DNA of 64,000 nt from Rotaria sordida. Lineage: Eukaryota > Rotifera > Eurotatoria > Philodinida > Philodinidae. Both the position numbers and the translations under genes were made by a program. Each line of letters starts with the position of its first letter. Position 1 is the first letter of the stretch. The stretch covers positions 62,001-126,000 of the forward strand of contig CAJNOL010000405.1 in NCBI GenBank assembly GCA_905250125.1, in the 5' to 3' direction. Below the pieces are notes generated by a model that ran no database searches, had not been told where the DNA came from, and saw only the letters and a list, made by a program, of their open reading frames with translations. Positions 1-13,012 of this stretch are shown here, one piece after another.

Positions 1-660
1 TCTATAATATCCATGTGCATTGCATTTGTTATTTAGTTATTGTGTTAATGAAACTTCCTCTACACTTAGTTCAATTTGTAATCGATAGACCTTTTCAAGT
101 GCTACGAAATGACTTACTTTTTCGATTTTCAAGCAGAATAATACGCATTCCATTTCAAATAAATATCCTATTCAGAATCAACACGAACAACTGAGTCGAC
201 TTATGTATACTTGAAACTTTTTCTGCAACTTTTTTTTTCTGATGAAATTTTCACACTTGCATCTCCCCGAGGAATAAGTGAAAAAATGAATTTAATCAAA
301 ATAACTACTTTATTGTTTAGTTACTCGTCTTTTTGTTCTCAAATAGCATTTTGCAAGTTTAGAATTTGATTTCTATTGCCATCATGACTTTTTAGTCAAA
401 TTCACCTTTTCATATATCTCTAAGGCGATCCAGCTGTGAAAATTTGATCAGAAGAAAATGTTTCAAGCATACATAAGTCGACTCACTTTTTTCATGCTAA
501 TTTCAACTATGATATTTATTTGAAGTGAAATATTTATTATTCTGCTTGAAAATCGAACCTCAAGATAGTAAACTAAGTGTGGATGAAGTTCATTAACACG
601 ATAATTAAACAATAAATGAAATGTATATTTGTATTTCAGACTCAAAATATGAGCAATGAA
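1..660. repeat. Foldback (long inverted-repeat) element, left end at or beyond the window edge
   Basis: Bases about 10-260 are repeated in inverted orientation at about 430-650, separated by roughly 170 nt of unique loop. Several blocks pair: the segment with gattttcaagcagaataat near 124 has its complement near 545, gagtcgacttatgtat near 193 has its complement near 470, and the outer part around gttaatgaaacttc near 45 has its complement near 590. The arms are imperfect, at roughly 80 percent identity by eye. No coding capacity is visible; the minus-strand ORF here is simply one arm. It resembles a non-autonomous foldback or MITE-type transposon. Target-site duplications cannot be judged because the left end touches the window start. 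Confidence 0.7.
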
Positions 661-1295
661 AGATTTGTATACGTTCCAATAGATTCAAAACATTATTCTA
701 AATGAATAATTCTATTATGAAAATGTATGTTGAACAAAGGCCTGTCAAAATAACTTTAAATAATTCTTCGCCTTTATTTATTTTCTATGAAACGAGTGCT
801 CGTACTACTGATTAGTATCAATAACTAACTGCCTATTTACTAGACCGTGGAGATAGACCGTGTTCATAACTTTGATGGTATCAAAATAATCGGTAACTTA
901 TAATCTTTCATTCTATACATATGACACAATTAGATTGAACCTTGACAATCAAAAGGAAACGAAATGCATTTTTATACGCTAACTGATCATTAATCAAAGT
1001 GTATAAGTTACTATTGAAAACCTTGAAAAAAACTCATTTTCATTGTTTTCACTTAATGTCCACGTTGTTGTTCACGATGTATTGTAAAAAAAAAAGGGAA
1101 ATTTACTGTTTGATACTGTTTTTAGTTGTACATGGAACTTTTTTTTGTATATCAGAAGTATGAATTTAATAATTGAGGAAATGTAGTTGTTAATGTAAAC
1201 AATATTCGTAGATCCATTATGTTTTATTCTTAGTTTTTCTCTCAAGAAATCATGAAAATTAATGATATTTTATTGTATTCCTTTATGTTTTTCAG
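661..1295. other. Gene-free stretch before the first visible Kelch exon
   Basis: AT-rich sequence with no convincing coding exon on either strand. It ends in a good 3' splice site (tttatgtttttcag at 1282-1295). If the Kelch gene has upstream exons, this is part of an unusually long intron. I could not find a BTB-coding exon in it. Confidence 0.6.
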
Positions 1296-3236
1296 GTACA
1301 CGTTCATTGGCTATGGATGATGACCTTCGTACAAAAGCAAATGAATGTATTCAAAATAATTTTACTGTTGTTCTGGAAACTCGTGAGTGTCTTACATTAC
1401 CAACAATCAAATTAGAATTGATTGGTGAGAAAAATCAAAAATTAATTTTTCTTTCATTTAATCATCTATAAAATTAGATTCGAAAGTCCTTAAACCAAAG
1501 ATAATATGTGATCTTGTTATAAATTGGATTATTCAACACCTTTGTGAAGAAAATAGTGATTTTCAAGAACTTTGTGACTGTGTATGATAATAAAAAACCT
1601 AATCTTTATTCGATAATAAAAAAGAAAAACAAATGATTCTTATTTTAGATGCATCTACTTTATCTTAATGGTGAAACACTTCTTGATTGTACAAGTATGG
1701 ATGATAAAAATATTCATTTTTCTGATTTCATCAAAGTAATATTAAATATAATTTTCGATTTCTTTTTTATTTATTAAATTATATTCTTATGTAGGATTAT
1801 CAAAGTTATAAATTAACAAAACGAAATTTATCAACAACATCACCATCAAGTAGTCAGAATGATAGTTTCTTTTTTGAAACACCAAATTTACAAATAAATA
1901 ATCATAATTTATTATCAAATACAATAATGAATTCACATACACCAGAAACAAAACTTATTCATATGAGCCAATCAAATGGTTAGTTAGAATAAATAAATAT
2001 TTTTCTTTTTTTGAATTATTTTTTCTTTTATTTAGATCATAGTTATATTGCTATTGCAATAATAAAAGGAAAAATGTCAATTCTTTCTATACATATGTCA
2101 TTGTCACCAAGCCCTACTGCAATTGAAAATAACCTTGTTGTACCTATAGAAAAAACTTTTGATGATAGTCATTCAAATACAACTAGTCCGATACTAATGT
2201 TTGATAAAGATATTACATTCGGTTCATTGCTAACAGCACGATGTTGTTTTGGAACAGGATCAATAAATGATATGATCTATGTTGTTGGCAAGTGTTGATA
2301 TTTTTTTATCATATGTAATATACATTATTGAATTTATTTTAGGCGGATATAATCGTGATGATTGTCTTGAGACAATTGAACAGTTTGATCCAATTGAAAA
2401 TAAATGGAAATTATTATCATTTCCAATGACTAGTCGACGAGGTCGAGTGTCAGCTACAATTGTTGATGATAAAATTTATGTATGTGGTGGTAGTGATGGA
2501 CAAAAAGAATTAAATACAGCTGAATGTTTTGATTTAAAATCTATGAATAAATGGTCAATGATAAAAGAACTTTCTACACCTGTCGCACATAGTGGTAAGA
2601 ATTTTCGATTTATTTTATAAATTAGAAAAAAAGAATATTCTTTAAAATTTAGCTATGTGTAGTGATGATAATTATGTATATTTAATTGGTGGAATGGAAG
2701 GTGATAAATGTAAAAATGATTGTTATCGATATGATCCAAATGATAATAGTTGGTCACAATTAGCTTCAATGAATACTGAACGAAGTGAAACTGGTGTTGT
2801 CTATTGTAATGATAAAATATATGTATTTGGTGGTTCAACATTAGCTCGATGTTTATCATTATGTGAAATTTTAACATTATCAACAAATGAATGGAGACTT
2901 GGACCAACAATGAAAGAAAATCGTCGTGGTTGTGGTGCAGTTTTATATCATAATAAAATATTTATTATTGGTGGTTCAAACGGTGTAACATCATTAACAT
3001 CAATTGAAATATTGGATCCTCTAACAAATGAATGGTTAATTAATATCAGTGGAATTTATAATGAATTAAATATTCCACGAGTTGGTCTTGGTGTAACTGT
3101 TTGTTGTGATAGAATTTATGTTATTGGAGGTTTTGATGGTCGAACATTTCTTAAATCAATTGAAGCCTATGATGAAAATGATCAACAATGGCATCTAACT
3201 TATAATAATATTAATCAATCAGATAAGAATTATTAA
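1296..3236 (+). CDS. BACK-Kelch protein, IVNS1ABP-like; 5' part not seen
   Basis: Seven exons join in frame: 1296-1424, 1478-1581, 1649-1735, 1795-1978, 2036-2287, 2343-2594 and 2653-3236 (stop TAA). The first two encode a BACK-type helical segment (NNFTVVLETRECLTLP). A linker follows, then about six Kelch blades with the diagnostic GG doublets (YVVGGYN, YVCGGSD, YLIGGME, YVFGGST, FIIGGSN, YVIGGFD) and downstream W residues. Such proteins are usually substrate adaptors of CUL3 ubiquitin ligases or actin-linked scaffolds. The blade opening GGYNRDDCLETIE resembles the IVNS1ABP group, which is a guess at subfamily. The BTB domain that normally precedes BACK is not found upstream, so the gene is either 5'-truncated or its first exons lie beyond a long intron. 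The fifth intron (2288-2342) starts with GC instead of GT; only the GC donor restores the blade VVGGY. The other introns are 53-67 nt. Confidence 0.85.
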
Positions 3237-3842
3237 ATCCAAAAACAAAAAACCGACAAAAAAAGAATAGATATATACTATCCGAATGCTATTATTATGA
3301 TTAGTACACTGTTTAAAAACAGTCTCTGCGTTTGTCTTTTTTTTTTCTTTTTGGTATATATTCAGATTAGTTTATATTTCAAAAAAAACCCAAAACGTTT
3401 TCTTCATTATTTACTTACACTTGTTTTGCATGTGGTATGCGGCCTTACTGTTGCCAATATCTTGCTCACTCGCCTGTTTTTTTTCTTTATATATGTGTGC
3501 GAATCTAATCACTCGCTTCTTTTTTCTTTATATGATTATATATGAAACAACGAGAAAATAAAGATGATATTATCGTAGGAGTTGTGAAAGAAAGATTTAA
3601 ATAAATTTTGTTTCATTAATTTTTGTAAGGAACATTCATCAAAATTTGATTCACTTGATTCTAGACTGACTGAATAAAGATGCGTATATAGATGCATTTA
3701 GATATAAACATGTGTTAAGTAAAGTACTACTTAGGACATACCAAAAATGATGATGATGTTGATATTATATCAAAAGTATAGAAAGCTTGAAAAAAAACTT
3801 TGTCCATATATACTTGTAGCACTAGGAATGCTCAATATGTTT
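3237..3842. other. 3' flank of the Kelch gene
   Basis: No gene is seen. An AATAAA polyadenylation signal lies at about 3556-3561 (gagaaaataaagatg), roughly 320 nt after the stop codon, and could end the Kelch transcript. The remainder is T-rich, low-complexity sequence. Confidence 0.5.
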
Positions 3843-4405
3843 GCAGTATAACGGGCGGGTTAGAATGAATGGTCGCGTTTTGTATTTTATTTTTTCATCA
3901 TTAAAAATATGTTTTACTAGAAAACAAAATATATCACAAGATGCAACATGAAAAGCTCTATAATCTACAATATAAAGCTTATTCTATGTATGTACTTTTA
4001 GTTTTCAAAATAGACAAAATTCTACATGATCAAATTTCGATGCTATGAACTTCGATTAATGAATCATATCAAAGGGCATTATCGATGGCCGATTTTAGAC
4101 CAATTGATATATGTTTCGATTATTTTTTTTTTGCACCCACTCTAATGTTATTTGTTAGACAGACATACGAACTTCATAATAACAAATCATACCTGTATAA
4201 GTGTGTGTCAATTAATAAAAAGAAATAAAACCTAAAGATCTACGAAAAGTGATTATGCGAATGATTGATGATGACATGGCATCATTTGAAATTGCTAACC
4301 AATTACGAAACTTGATTAATGGAATAAAGTTAAAAACTATGATTCTTTTATTGATGAGATAAGAAAAAATAAATTTATGATGTACCAAAAACTAACTTTT
4401 TCGTA
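3843..4405. mobile_element. TIR transposon family A, copy 1 (without nested insert, right end lost)
   Basis: This stretch matches 60529-61598 over its length. Bases 3843-4060 match the family A terminal repeat (agctctataatctacaat and caaaatagacaaaattctac are shared). Bases 4090-4405 match the reverse complement of 60690-60960, including gaacttcataataacaaat and gattatgcgaatgattg. The roughly 310-base insert present inside copy 2 is absent here, at gcacccactctaatg near 4133-4147. The right terminal repeat is not recognisable after about 4405. There is no coding capacity, so this is a non-autonomous DNA transposon. Confidence 0.7.
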
Positions 4406-5414
4406 ACACTGAAAGGTGAAAAATAATTGAGTGATTTGAGAAGAAATGACATGAAATGTACTAATGTTACAAAGGAAAGTGTGCTGGAATGTTTACACAA
4501 TCGGTTCAAGTCTAGCTGTCCTTTAGTACGTTCATTGGTATTCTGTAAGAATGTCATGCACTTAGTACTCTATCGAATCAGTTCTGTAGTCAATCGACAG
4601 TGCTATGTCATTCAACTCCCTCGTCGTTCCATGCATTCATCACTTTAATCGGTTTATTCACGGTTCGTTGTTGTTAAGTTGTATTATCAAATGATGATTC
4701 ACGATGTTGAGTTGTTTTTAGTTTTGGTAAGGTCCAACTTGGAACTTAGAGTTGCAACTTTTGTTATGATAGCTGTCATTTAACGATAACTTTCTGCCGA
4801 AATTGTCATGTAACAACAAACTGAATGGAATAGCTTACCGCCACCTGCAGTAACGATGTTTATTGAGCTATTTCACATCTCCAGCATGTATATACTTCAC
4901 ATATAACACACGCTAATATAGGAGAAAGCAACAGAGAGAGATAGGTGAACACCGGAAAGAACAATAGAGGTAAGATAAAGAGGAAAGAAAGATCAGCTGG
5001 TGGTGGTAGTATGAATATCGGCATCGTAATGAAAAATCATTGTCTCATCTAGAACTATTGATAGAAAACTCAGAAACGAATCAAACGATTACACTACATA
5101 GAAGTGACTGATTGTTACAAACACGATCAGTTTTATTGTAATGAAGAGAAAAAAAGTACATCGATAGAGAATTGATTATGAATTATTTTATTCTAGGTTA
5201 ATTTAGTTCTATATTCTTGTCAAAGTCAATTCAATTTCAGTCTGTGTAATAAATCATCGAAGTCTTTGACAATCTGATCGAATACATGAATTTCAAAAAA
5301 TGTTCTGGAACGAATTTAATTAAAAAAAAATGGTAGATATGATGGATATTATTTTTGTTTTAACTGTTAGTTGAATAGGTTTGTAAGATAGATAGTGATG
5401 ACGCATATCTATGA
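4406..5414. other. Gene-free stretch
   Basis: No supported gene. The two overlapping ORFs near 4375-4650 are antisense to one another, short, and have no recognisable domain. The sequence from 4880 to 5000 is purine-rich (gagagagataggtg and similar). Nothing else stands out. Confidence 0.5.
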
Positions 5415-6241
5415 TTATGTGGCATACCATGGTCGATCTAATGAAATAGTAGTTGTTCGATGTTGATATCTCCATATTTGTACGAGCCGACTAACATTTG
5501 AGAACATACAACATAATACATATTGAAAATCAATCAACATTTGTAGTTCACACATCAATAAACGCGTTTCATTTAATTTTATTTCGGATGATAGATGATT
5601 AAAATTCGGTTGAAAATGATTAATTATATTAGTTCCATGATGATTCGTTTTATTTATAGTGAAAAAATTCCATGTTGGTTTTAATTGATGTAATTCTTCG
5701 ACTGATTTAAAATCATCTGATGCAACAAATATATGCCGAATTTTGTTATTTCTACTTAATATTTTTTCAATTGATTTAATATATATATATATCTGTAATG
5801 ACAATTGATGAGCTTCTTTCACTAATTTATTTCCTCTTCTGATATGAATATCAATGTATTGTGAGAGATATTTTATTTTACATGTTTCAATAAATTTCAA
5901 TGTTTCTTTCGATATTGATTTTCATAGGTAATGTGCTATTCGACATTTTATTTCAAATGATTGGACTTGTCAAGTTGCAATCTAAAACTTATCTAAGTGT
6001 GTTTCAATACGAATTGTTTTTAGGTGATCAATTCGATCATTATAAGGATTATTTTTAATAAGAAATTTACGATTTGATTGAGAATAATGATTTGTTGATG
6101 ATAAATGATAATAATCAGTAAAATTTCCATAATTCTCGAGTCGACTATCAATCAAAAATTGTCGTTTTGTTGATGCACTGTATACAAATGTCAGCAACAA
6201 TTGATTTATTTCATTGCAGAATCCATAGGGATTGTTCTAAC
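5415..6241 (-). pseudogene. Fucosyltransferase-like (GT23/FUT8-related) pseudogene
   Basis: One minus-strand frame stays protein-like from about 6241 to the terminal TAA at 5415 but is broken by TAG at 5982-5984, TGA at 5970-5972 and TGA at 5922-5924. There is no frameshift. The C-terminal 161 codons carry IDIHIRRGNKL (the HxRR nucleotide-sugar motif of this fold), a FVASDD segment, and a C-terminal block with FSNVSRLVQ and SLDRPWY. These resemble alpha-1,6-fucosyltransferases of family GT23, which transfer fucose from GDP-fucose in the Golgi. Upstream codons include RQFLIDSR and NYGNFTDYYH. The CRIAHYL-stop-KS context suggests a former Trp codon became TGA. No signal anchor or start codon is found, and an AG before 6241 could be an old acceptor. 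The family call rests on a few motifs. Confidence 0.65.
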
Positions 6242-8678
6242 AGCTTCTTTTCTCAGAAAAGATAATCCATTGTTCATCATGAAACTAGTGTACTAAACAT
6301 CGAACTATTTCATTATCTTTCAATCAATATTAAAGTGAACGAAGGCAACCTAATCAGCTCTCGTCGATCAATTGTTTGTTATTAGTCGATTCACATACAC
6401 TGCAAATTGAGTATCTTTTTGTATTTTTATTTTTTTATTTTTGAAAAATATATGAATCTAACTATCTTATGAAATCAGCCTTGAAATTTCGACATGATCT
6501 ACTGTCACGATATGACATCGAATGTCCTACAATTTTCAGTCAAAATCGATGCTTCCGTCTCCGGATATGACGCGTTGAAAAGAAAAGTTGATTTTGTGAA
6601 ATGTCATCGTTTTTTGTCCTTATTCAATCTCTCAGCAAGAAAGCATCCGTTTTGGCTGAAAATTACAGAGCGTTCTAAGGAACATGAAAATTCCTTGTGG
6701 AAAAAATTTCAGATCAAATTTCTTTTCTTTTGATTCTTCTATAAGATCGAATATTCCTTCCAAGGAATATTCAATAAGTCTAGAAGAGAAGAACAAGATA
6801 ATTCTTTTTAGCTACAGTATGAGCATACTGAAGGTTCATAATCTCTATTTTTGTCATCAGCTTCCTCTCACAATCAAAAAATGTCTCCTAGATTTTCAAG
6901 GGTTAACTAAAAAGAAAAGAAAACTAAGATCAGTTGTTGAATTGTAGGTTGTCTCTAAAAAAGTCGCGTCCTAAATTTTCTTTTAAATTTTTGCACAAGT
7001 ATCTGATCCGAAATAAAAAACATGAGAAAAAAATGTTTCTGTTGAAATCGATATCAATTTAATTTTGAAAGTTCTTTTTTTTTAGTACTTTTTTGTTTTG
7101 TTTAACTTGCGATCAAAACGTTTTTTAAGTAATCTGTTTCGATTGACATTTCTCAATAATTTTCTTTCCATAATTTTTTCATCGATTTTCGTCAATCTAC
7201 AAATGACATCGAATTTCAATACAAATGACCATCAGATTTCTATTTACTGCATAAAACTTAGACAAGTTATGAATTTTAATAAAATGACGAAGAATAGACA
7301 TCATTTTTATGCATTTCTGATATTTTTTCAGATGAATATTGATTAAACCAGTAAATTTATTTGCAAGTATGAAGTGAAAATATCTGACGTCCTAAATTTA
7401 TTATTTGTGCATGTATTCTCTATGTTGTCTTCATTTTGAGAGTAATATTTCAAACTGAAAATCTTTATAATTTCGAAATTGTTCGTTTTTCTATATTCTC
7501 ACTGTTAGTAGAGAGAATATGATGTCAAGTCTAATAACAGTATGCGAAGATCTGTCCGATATTGTCAAAAAATATAATGCCTTGCAAAATTTTTTTTCTC
7601 TATAATATACATAATAGAATTAGTACTTAATTATAATCGATAGGTTCTTTTATATAATAAGATCTCTTCAGAAAATTGTCAAGATTTTTCTTCGAAATTT
7701 ATTGACGAATACTCAAAAGTGGTTTCAATGTCAAATACTTCATTTAATAACAAAAGATGAATGCCTTTGAATGTATTTATTGAATGTGATAAAGAAAAGC
7801 AAGAATAACTTTTAAAGAAGAGACCTATAGAAGGAAAATATTTATTGTAGATAGTGACAAAAGAAAGCACATATTAAATAGACTTTTCAAAAAACAAAGA
7901 ATAATATTCATCCAGTTTTTTTCACATAGACAACCAGTAACAGGTCATTTCTTTTGTTTCGATTACTATGCTTTCGTCTTGAATTGTTGGAAAATGCTAG
8001 AGTCCTGTATTATGTAAATTTATAACCTAATTTTTTGTTTAAGGATAATAATTTGTCTCATAGGATAATACACAGGCGAACGACAATTATTCTTCAATCG
8101 CTATAGACACATGTTACTGAGCGTAACGTATTTTGAGTTTCTATAGCTTCTTCTATTCTTTTTCCTATCTATTCTCGTCTCCTTCAATTACTCTCTTGTG
8201 ATTATCTATTGACATACTTCTCAATTTAACTAAAACTGCGTGATATTGCGCAGTTCGATAAAGAAACGAGATATTTATTTCTTCTCTTCATCCGCTCATC
8301 CATTTTAGTCACATTCCGATATACAGTTCAATAGAAGAGAATAAGTTTCTCGTCTTCTTCTTTATTTGCTTTCTCTCTATTATGTAGAAATATTCTTTAT
8401 TATTATTAAACTAAGCCAACTTATCGGGCAAAAAATATATATTTCACTCGATTCTCGTTTTCAATAGTTCTATTTGCAACAGATTGGTATATGTAGCAAC
8501 TATCACATTCTATGGTATTTGAACATAATTAATTGAAATATTTCATTAGAAAATTGAAGAATTATAGCCTATATATTCTTGATAGAAAATGAATTACACT
8601 TCAAAAAAGTCTAGTAAACAGTCGTTGGACGATGATAATATGCTGGTTCGGTAAATACAGAAGTTACGGATACTGATA
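6242..8678. other. Gene-free stretch with short palindromes
   Basis: No convincing gene. Several short ORFs (6494-6947, 7098-7346, 7679-7870) have no recognisable domain and no splice support. Two neat palindromes lie close together: gaatattcctt-cc-aaggaatattc at about 6749-6772, and cagtat-gagc-atactg near 6815. The pieces around 6964 and 7386 (cgtcctaaatttt, then a run ending in gca) are weakly similar and may be an old repeat. Confidence 0.45.
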
Positions 8679-9023
8679 TTGAAGAATTCGAAAATATGTT
8701 ACCATTTAAAAAGTTGCTGTCAACCCATACTGATTGACGTTTTTTTCAAAGCTGCACTGGATATTTTACTCAATTCTAGTGATGTTATTCCAATGGTATC
8801 TTTGATATCAAGAATTAAATTGGATGCTACAAATCTTCTTGTTGACGATTGTATACCTTTCTTTTATAAAGACAATTTATATACAGATGAAGATTTCATC
8901 AAGCCTAAGAACTTTGTAAAATATCTACCTAATGAATTGGATTCGACATTTTGTGATCGTTTCGCCCTCTACAAAATTATATCTGAATCATATTTGAATA
9001 GTATCAGTATTACCGATGTTTAG
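8679..9023 (+). CDS. Short ORF of unknown nature (114 codons), possibly a transposon relic
   Basis: The open frame has protein-like composition and contains runs such as LLVDDCIPFFYKDNLYTDED and NELDSTFCDRF. I recognise no domain. It starts at a non-ATG codon and has no upstream exon support. A plausible in-frame start further 5' (ATG at about 8589) is separated from it by a stop. It lies just upstream of a decayed mariner transposase, so it may be another transposon fragment or chance. Treat it as hypothetical. Confidence 0.2.
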   Translation: MKNSKICYHLKSCCQPILIDVFFKAALDILLNSSDVIPMVSLISRIKLDATNLLVDDCIPFFYKDNLYTDEDFIKPKNFVKYLPNELDSTFCDRFALYKIISESYLNSISITDV

Positions 9024-9307
9024 AAAACTCGTTTATCCGCCAATGATCACCAGTTTATTTGCACTATGACTTTCTATCGAAATCTCTCAAAGGATGGAGG
9101 CGCATAGGACCGCAAATCAACTCACCGGACTTTTTGCTCCCAATCAAATTGAATCGTATATAGAATGAGAGTACCTCACTTAGGCCGACAATTTGATACC
9201 ATAATTCACACAGGTTAGTAATGAGTTTAAGAGATTTTAAGTCATCCATCGAAATATCATAATTTAGCACTGGCGCAACAAATACACATACATCTTTCAA
9301 GATATTT

Positions 9308-9790
9308 TTATCTTCAAAATTGGAATGAACATTTTTTCTGGTCTTAATGCTAATTCATCATATTGAACAAGGACAAACCATCAACCAATACTATTATATC
9401 GGTAATTGCTTGGAACCCTCATCGACGAAATCTAAACAAAAATACCAACATCTGATATACATGCTAATAAACTTTACGATAATGCCAAACTGCATGTTCA
9501 TAAAGATGTTTCGAACTATCTAGAATCAGAAGCCATCAAAATTATTCGACAACCACCGAATTCTTCGGATCTAGTATCATCTGATCCTTGATTATTCATT
9601 CTAATCAAATAGAATCTAACTTATCAATGCAACTTACAATTGTTGTTGTACCTTGCCGTAACCAAGATCATGAACTCGCTCAATAAAGATGAATATTAAA
9701 AAAATCTTCGATAGATGACTTGAACTAATACATTTGTGTGTAAATAACCAAGAGAACTACTTCAAATATTTGATGAATCTTGAATAACTT
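9308..9790 (+). pseudogene. Decayed mariner-family transposase, C-terminal part
   Basis: Translation in two plus-strand frames gives the C-terminal half of a mariner DDD-type transposase. The segment IHHIEQGQTINQYYYI (about 9350-9405) corresponds to the family's variable-G-K/Q-TIN segment. After a frameshift come LYDNAKLHVHKDV (about 9472-9510), which holds the second catalytic Asp, and the PPNSSDLVSSDP block (about 9550-9588), which holds the third. Stops TGA (9589-9591), TAG (about 9610) and TAA, plus another frameshift near 9742, interrupt it. The tail ENYFKYL is still readable. The N-terminal half, including the first catalytic Asp, is not recognisable, and no terminal repeats were found. 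It is inactive. Confidence 0.75.
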
Positions 9791-12700
9791 GTTTGTATAT
9801 TTTTTCTTCAAAATCTCACTGCTTTGGGTATGACCTAAGTAGATGAATGTAAGCGATGACCTGCCATATAAAATCGATTCGTTTCATGAAACCATATATT
9901 TTTCGTAATATAAAACTTGTTTTTCATTCAAAAAAAAAGACGATTTTGAGTATGCTACACTCCGGTAATGAAGTTCAGTTTATATGTGTAATGTTATTCG
10001 TTTATCTGTAAAAATTTTGTCACATTTTTATCATTACTCTATTATAACTATATTCGCTTTTATTCTTTAATTTTGTTTTTAAAATTTTATTTTTAATTTC
10101 AAATGATAATTGAGTATAGTAAATAAACAAAAAAATCTTTTTATCAGAGATTGATATGTACATTGAATTACTGGATTGCTAAGACTGGTATGTGGCTATA
10201 AATCATAATCTTGTTTTTAGAGATTTTATGCTCAAAGTTTGAATATTTTAAACAAAAAACTTCAAATTTAAACATTTTCCGTTTTTCATCATTCATATTA
10301 GTCTGTCCTCTTTATATTTAGAATAAATTCTATGTTATAAATATAAATATATATATATATTTTATAAAGATAAAATAGAAATAAATACAATTAGTTATAT
10401 TAGTACTATTTCTATTGCAAAAAAATGATATCACATTATACAAATAATGTGATTTTAATTAGTCATAATCATATCTTCAGACTTACACCCTAATTCTTCA
10501 TAATTATTACATCACATACTCATGTTATAGCATTGAACAATCCAATCGAACCATTCAATAATTTAATAATAATGATTATCACTTCTAAAGGCATACTACT
10601 CGATTAATCTGAATCCAAATGCTCTCCTCGACAGTCACTTGTACCATAGAAACCAGATAGTAATTATTTTACAGGCAAAAAGATACAGGTGAATTTTCGT
10701 TTGTATACCCTATGCTGAATCTCTCGAGTTCAAGCTCAATATATTAATCATTTGTTAGGGTTTAAAATAGCAGTTATTTCCCTCTTTGATTTGTTTTCAA
10801 TGTAACTTATAGAATAAAAAAATTTTCTATTGATGATCTCGTGAGAAGTCACTTGATTTTTGACAAGAAATTGCGACTATGTGTTATTCTGATGACTACT
10901 TAATCAAACATAGGTATTATTCTATTATTAATTTGTCAGAGCATTCCAAGTGAAATACTTGATAGTATAATTTATAGAAAACATTAGATGTTTTATAAAA
11001 ATCTTAAAAAAAAAATTTTATTAAATGTTCAAAATATTACACGCATAGTATGTCGACAATGAGTATAATTGATTTTGCTTGTTTAGTATTTTATATCGGT
11101 ATAGGAGCACAATAGAAAATGAATTTATTATTTAAACGATTATTGTTTTTTGTCAAAACAAAATTATGATAACAACATAGACAGTCTAATTAATTGAGAA
11201 TAACAATCATTCATCTATCTGGTAACACATGTGTCAAAATATAAAATTATTTGTGTCTTTTACGCTACTAATATCATATTTCTTAAGTCAAAACAATTTG
11301 CTTATCTTCTTTTCGCTTGACAATCTCTATAAGATTTTATTAAATTTCTTTAATACTACTCCAAAGAAATTCAGCCTTGAATTGATAACTAATGTAGATA
11401 AATTCAATGCTTATTTTTCGAAGAATCATTAGCTTATTCTTTATATATATTTTTTCTTTATATCTTTAAGTTTACATGTCTCATCAATAAGATTGATCGA
11501 AAGAAGCTAACCGCCTTTGGATCAATGAGGCGCATTGACAACGCTTGCGGACGATCGATAAGCAATGTTTGTGAAATTGTCGGAACGGAAGAGATAGATA
11601 GATAGACAGGAATAGAATGAACTTAATATATTTGATTATGGGGAAGGATTGATGATTATATTTCTCTCTTTTCTTCTGTGCCCTTCTTTTTTTTTTCTTC
11701 TTCTAACTCGTTGTCGTCAAGAGAAAAAGAAACTAAAAAAATAGCAATAAACATGTAAACCTGGAAAAAAAAGAAAAAGAAAAAAACGCTGGATTGACTT
11801 TGGAAGCGAGAGAAAATGTGCTCGTCATCTTTGGGCGGAGTTGGAACAGTAGTGCTAACAACAATAACAACAATAACAACGACAGCGATAACAACACACT
11901 CATCATTCGCACCAAGACCATACGAATTGCCTACAGCTGATCAGGATTAGACAATTGTATGTCGATATAGTCTTGTATAACTTAAAAGACTACTTCAAGA
12001 ACCAGCATATGTTTGTATTCAATACATTTGCTTTATATATTGGTTATTGATGTCAATAGTCATCATCTGAATCCGTCCGATGCCGTCGTTTATCTTTCGA
12101 TTATGTTCTGTCATCATCAACGTCTACGATTGATTCTCATGATTCAACTATTGTATATATTTATCGTTCGTCGGTATGTTTTATTTTAATTAATTTTTCA
12201 AATGAGAAAGAGAGACCAAGAAAAAAAACAAGAAATAATAATAATAATAATAATAATAAAGTATTGCATATGAAGGTTGGTGACATAATAGTTATTACTA
12301 CAAGTGGATTCCGTTTTTTTCTATAATCAATTATAAGAAAAAAAAGGAAGAAAGTGCATTGAAGTGAATTGAAATCGATTATGTACAATGTGTTATTTCG
12401 AGTTGCCGCTTGTCACTGAATACATGATGTTCTTGTAAATTAGGAGAAAACTCAAGAAATATTTGGTATAGAAAAGAAAAAAAAAGAAATATTGAATAAA
12501 TTGAAGACATTGCATGTGCGCATGCATGATTGGATCATCCTTGGATTTGTTCGTTCCTTCTGTTTGCATGGAAAAAGAAAAACAAGATCAATCTACTAGT
12601 TATCTATTTTCTCATTCTATGAATCGATAGTACCTGCATATATAAAAACAATCATTTAGATAAATATAAAGATAAAATTATTTTTTTTTCTGATCTATGT

Positions 12701-13012
12701 TGATAAATATAAGATTATTCAAGTGTTGTTGGTCTCATATTAATCTTGACATAAGATCGAATACGTTTTCATGCTTAATTTCTTTGTTATAATAAATCTT
12801 TTTTTTTTATCGTATCACATAGTATTTTCATTGGAGTAATTACCTAGTTCAAAAATAACTATGTAATATTATCTTTAAATCATATCCAATTTAAATAGAA
12901 TATTAAAATGAGAAAAGGAAATATACAAAAGAATCCATATTGTCTTTTTTTTTGAGATATAATGAATATCTATTCTTATAATAGTCTATGTTCAAGCTTT
13001 GGATAGGTTAAT
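9791..13012. other. Long gene-free stretch with microsatellites upstream of the channel gene
   Basis: No supported exon. It includes an AT-rich tract (10335-10365), an (AAC/AAT) tract at about 11858-11905 and (AAT)n at about 12235-12259. From ATG 11817 a 43-codon frame (MCSSSLGGVGTVVL) runs over the AAC tract and ends at a TAG near 11946; it could be 5' leader or chance. Missing 5' exons of the downstream channel gene may be somewhere here, but I could not identify them. Confidence 0.45.

Noticed and set aside
5922..5984. Stop-codon reassignment to explain in-frame TAG and TGA
   Set aside because: All other genes in the window use TAA, TAG and TGA as normal stops and contain none internally.
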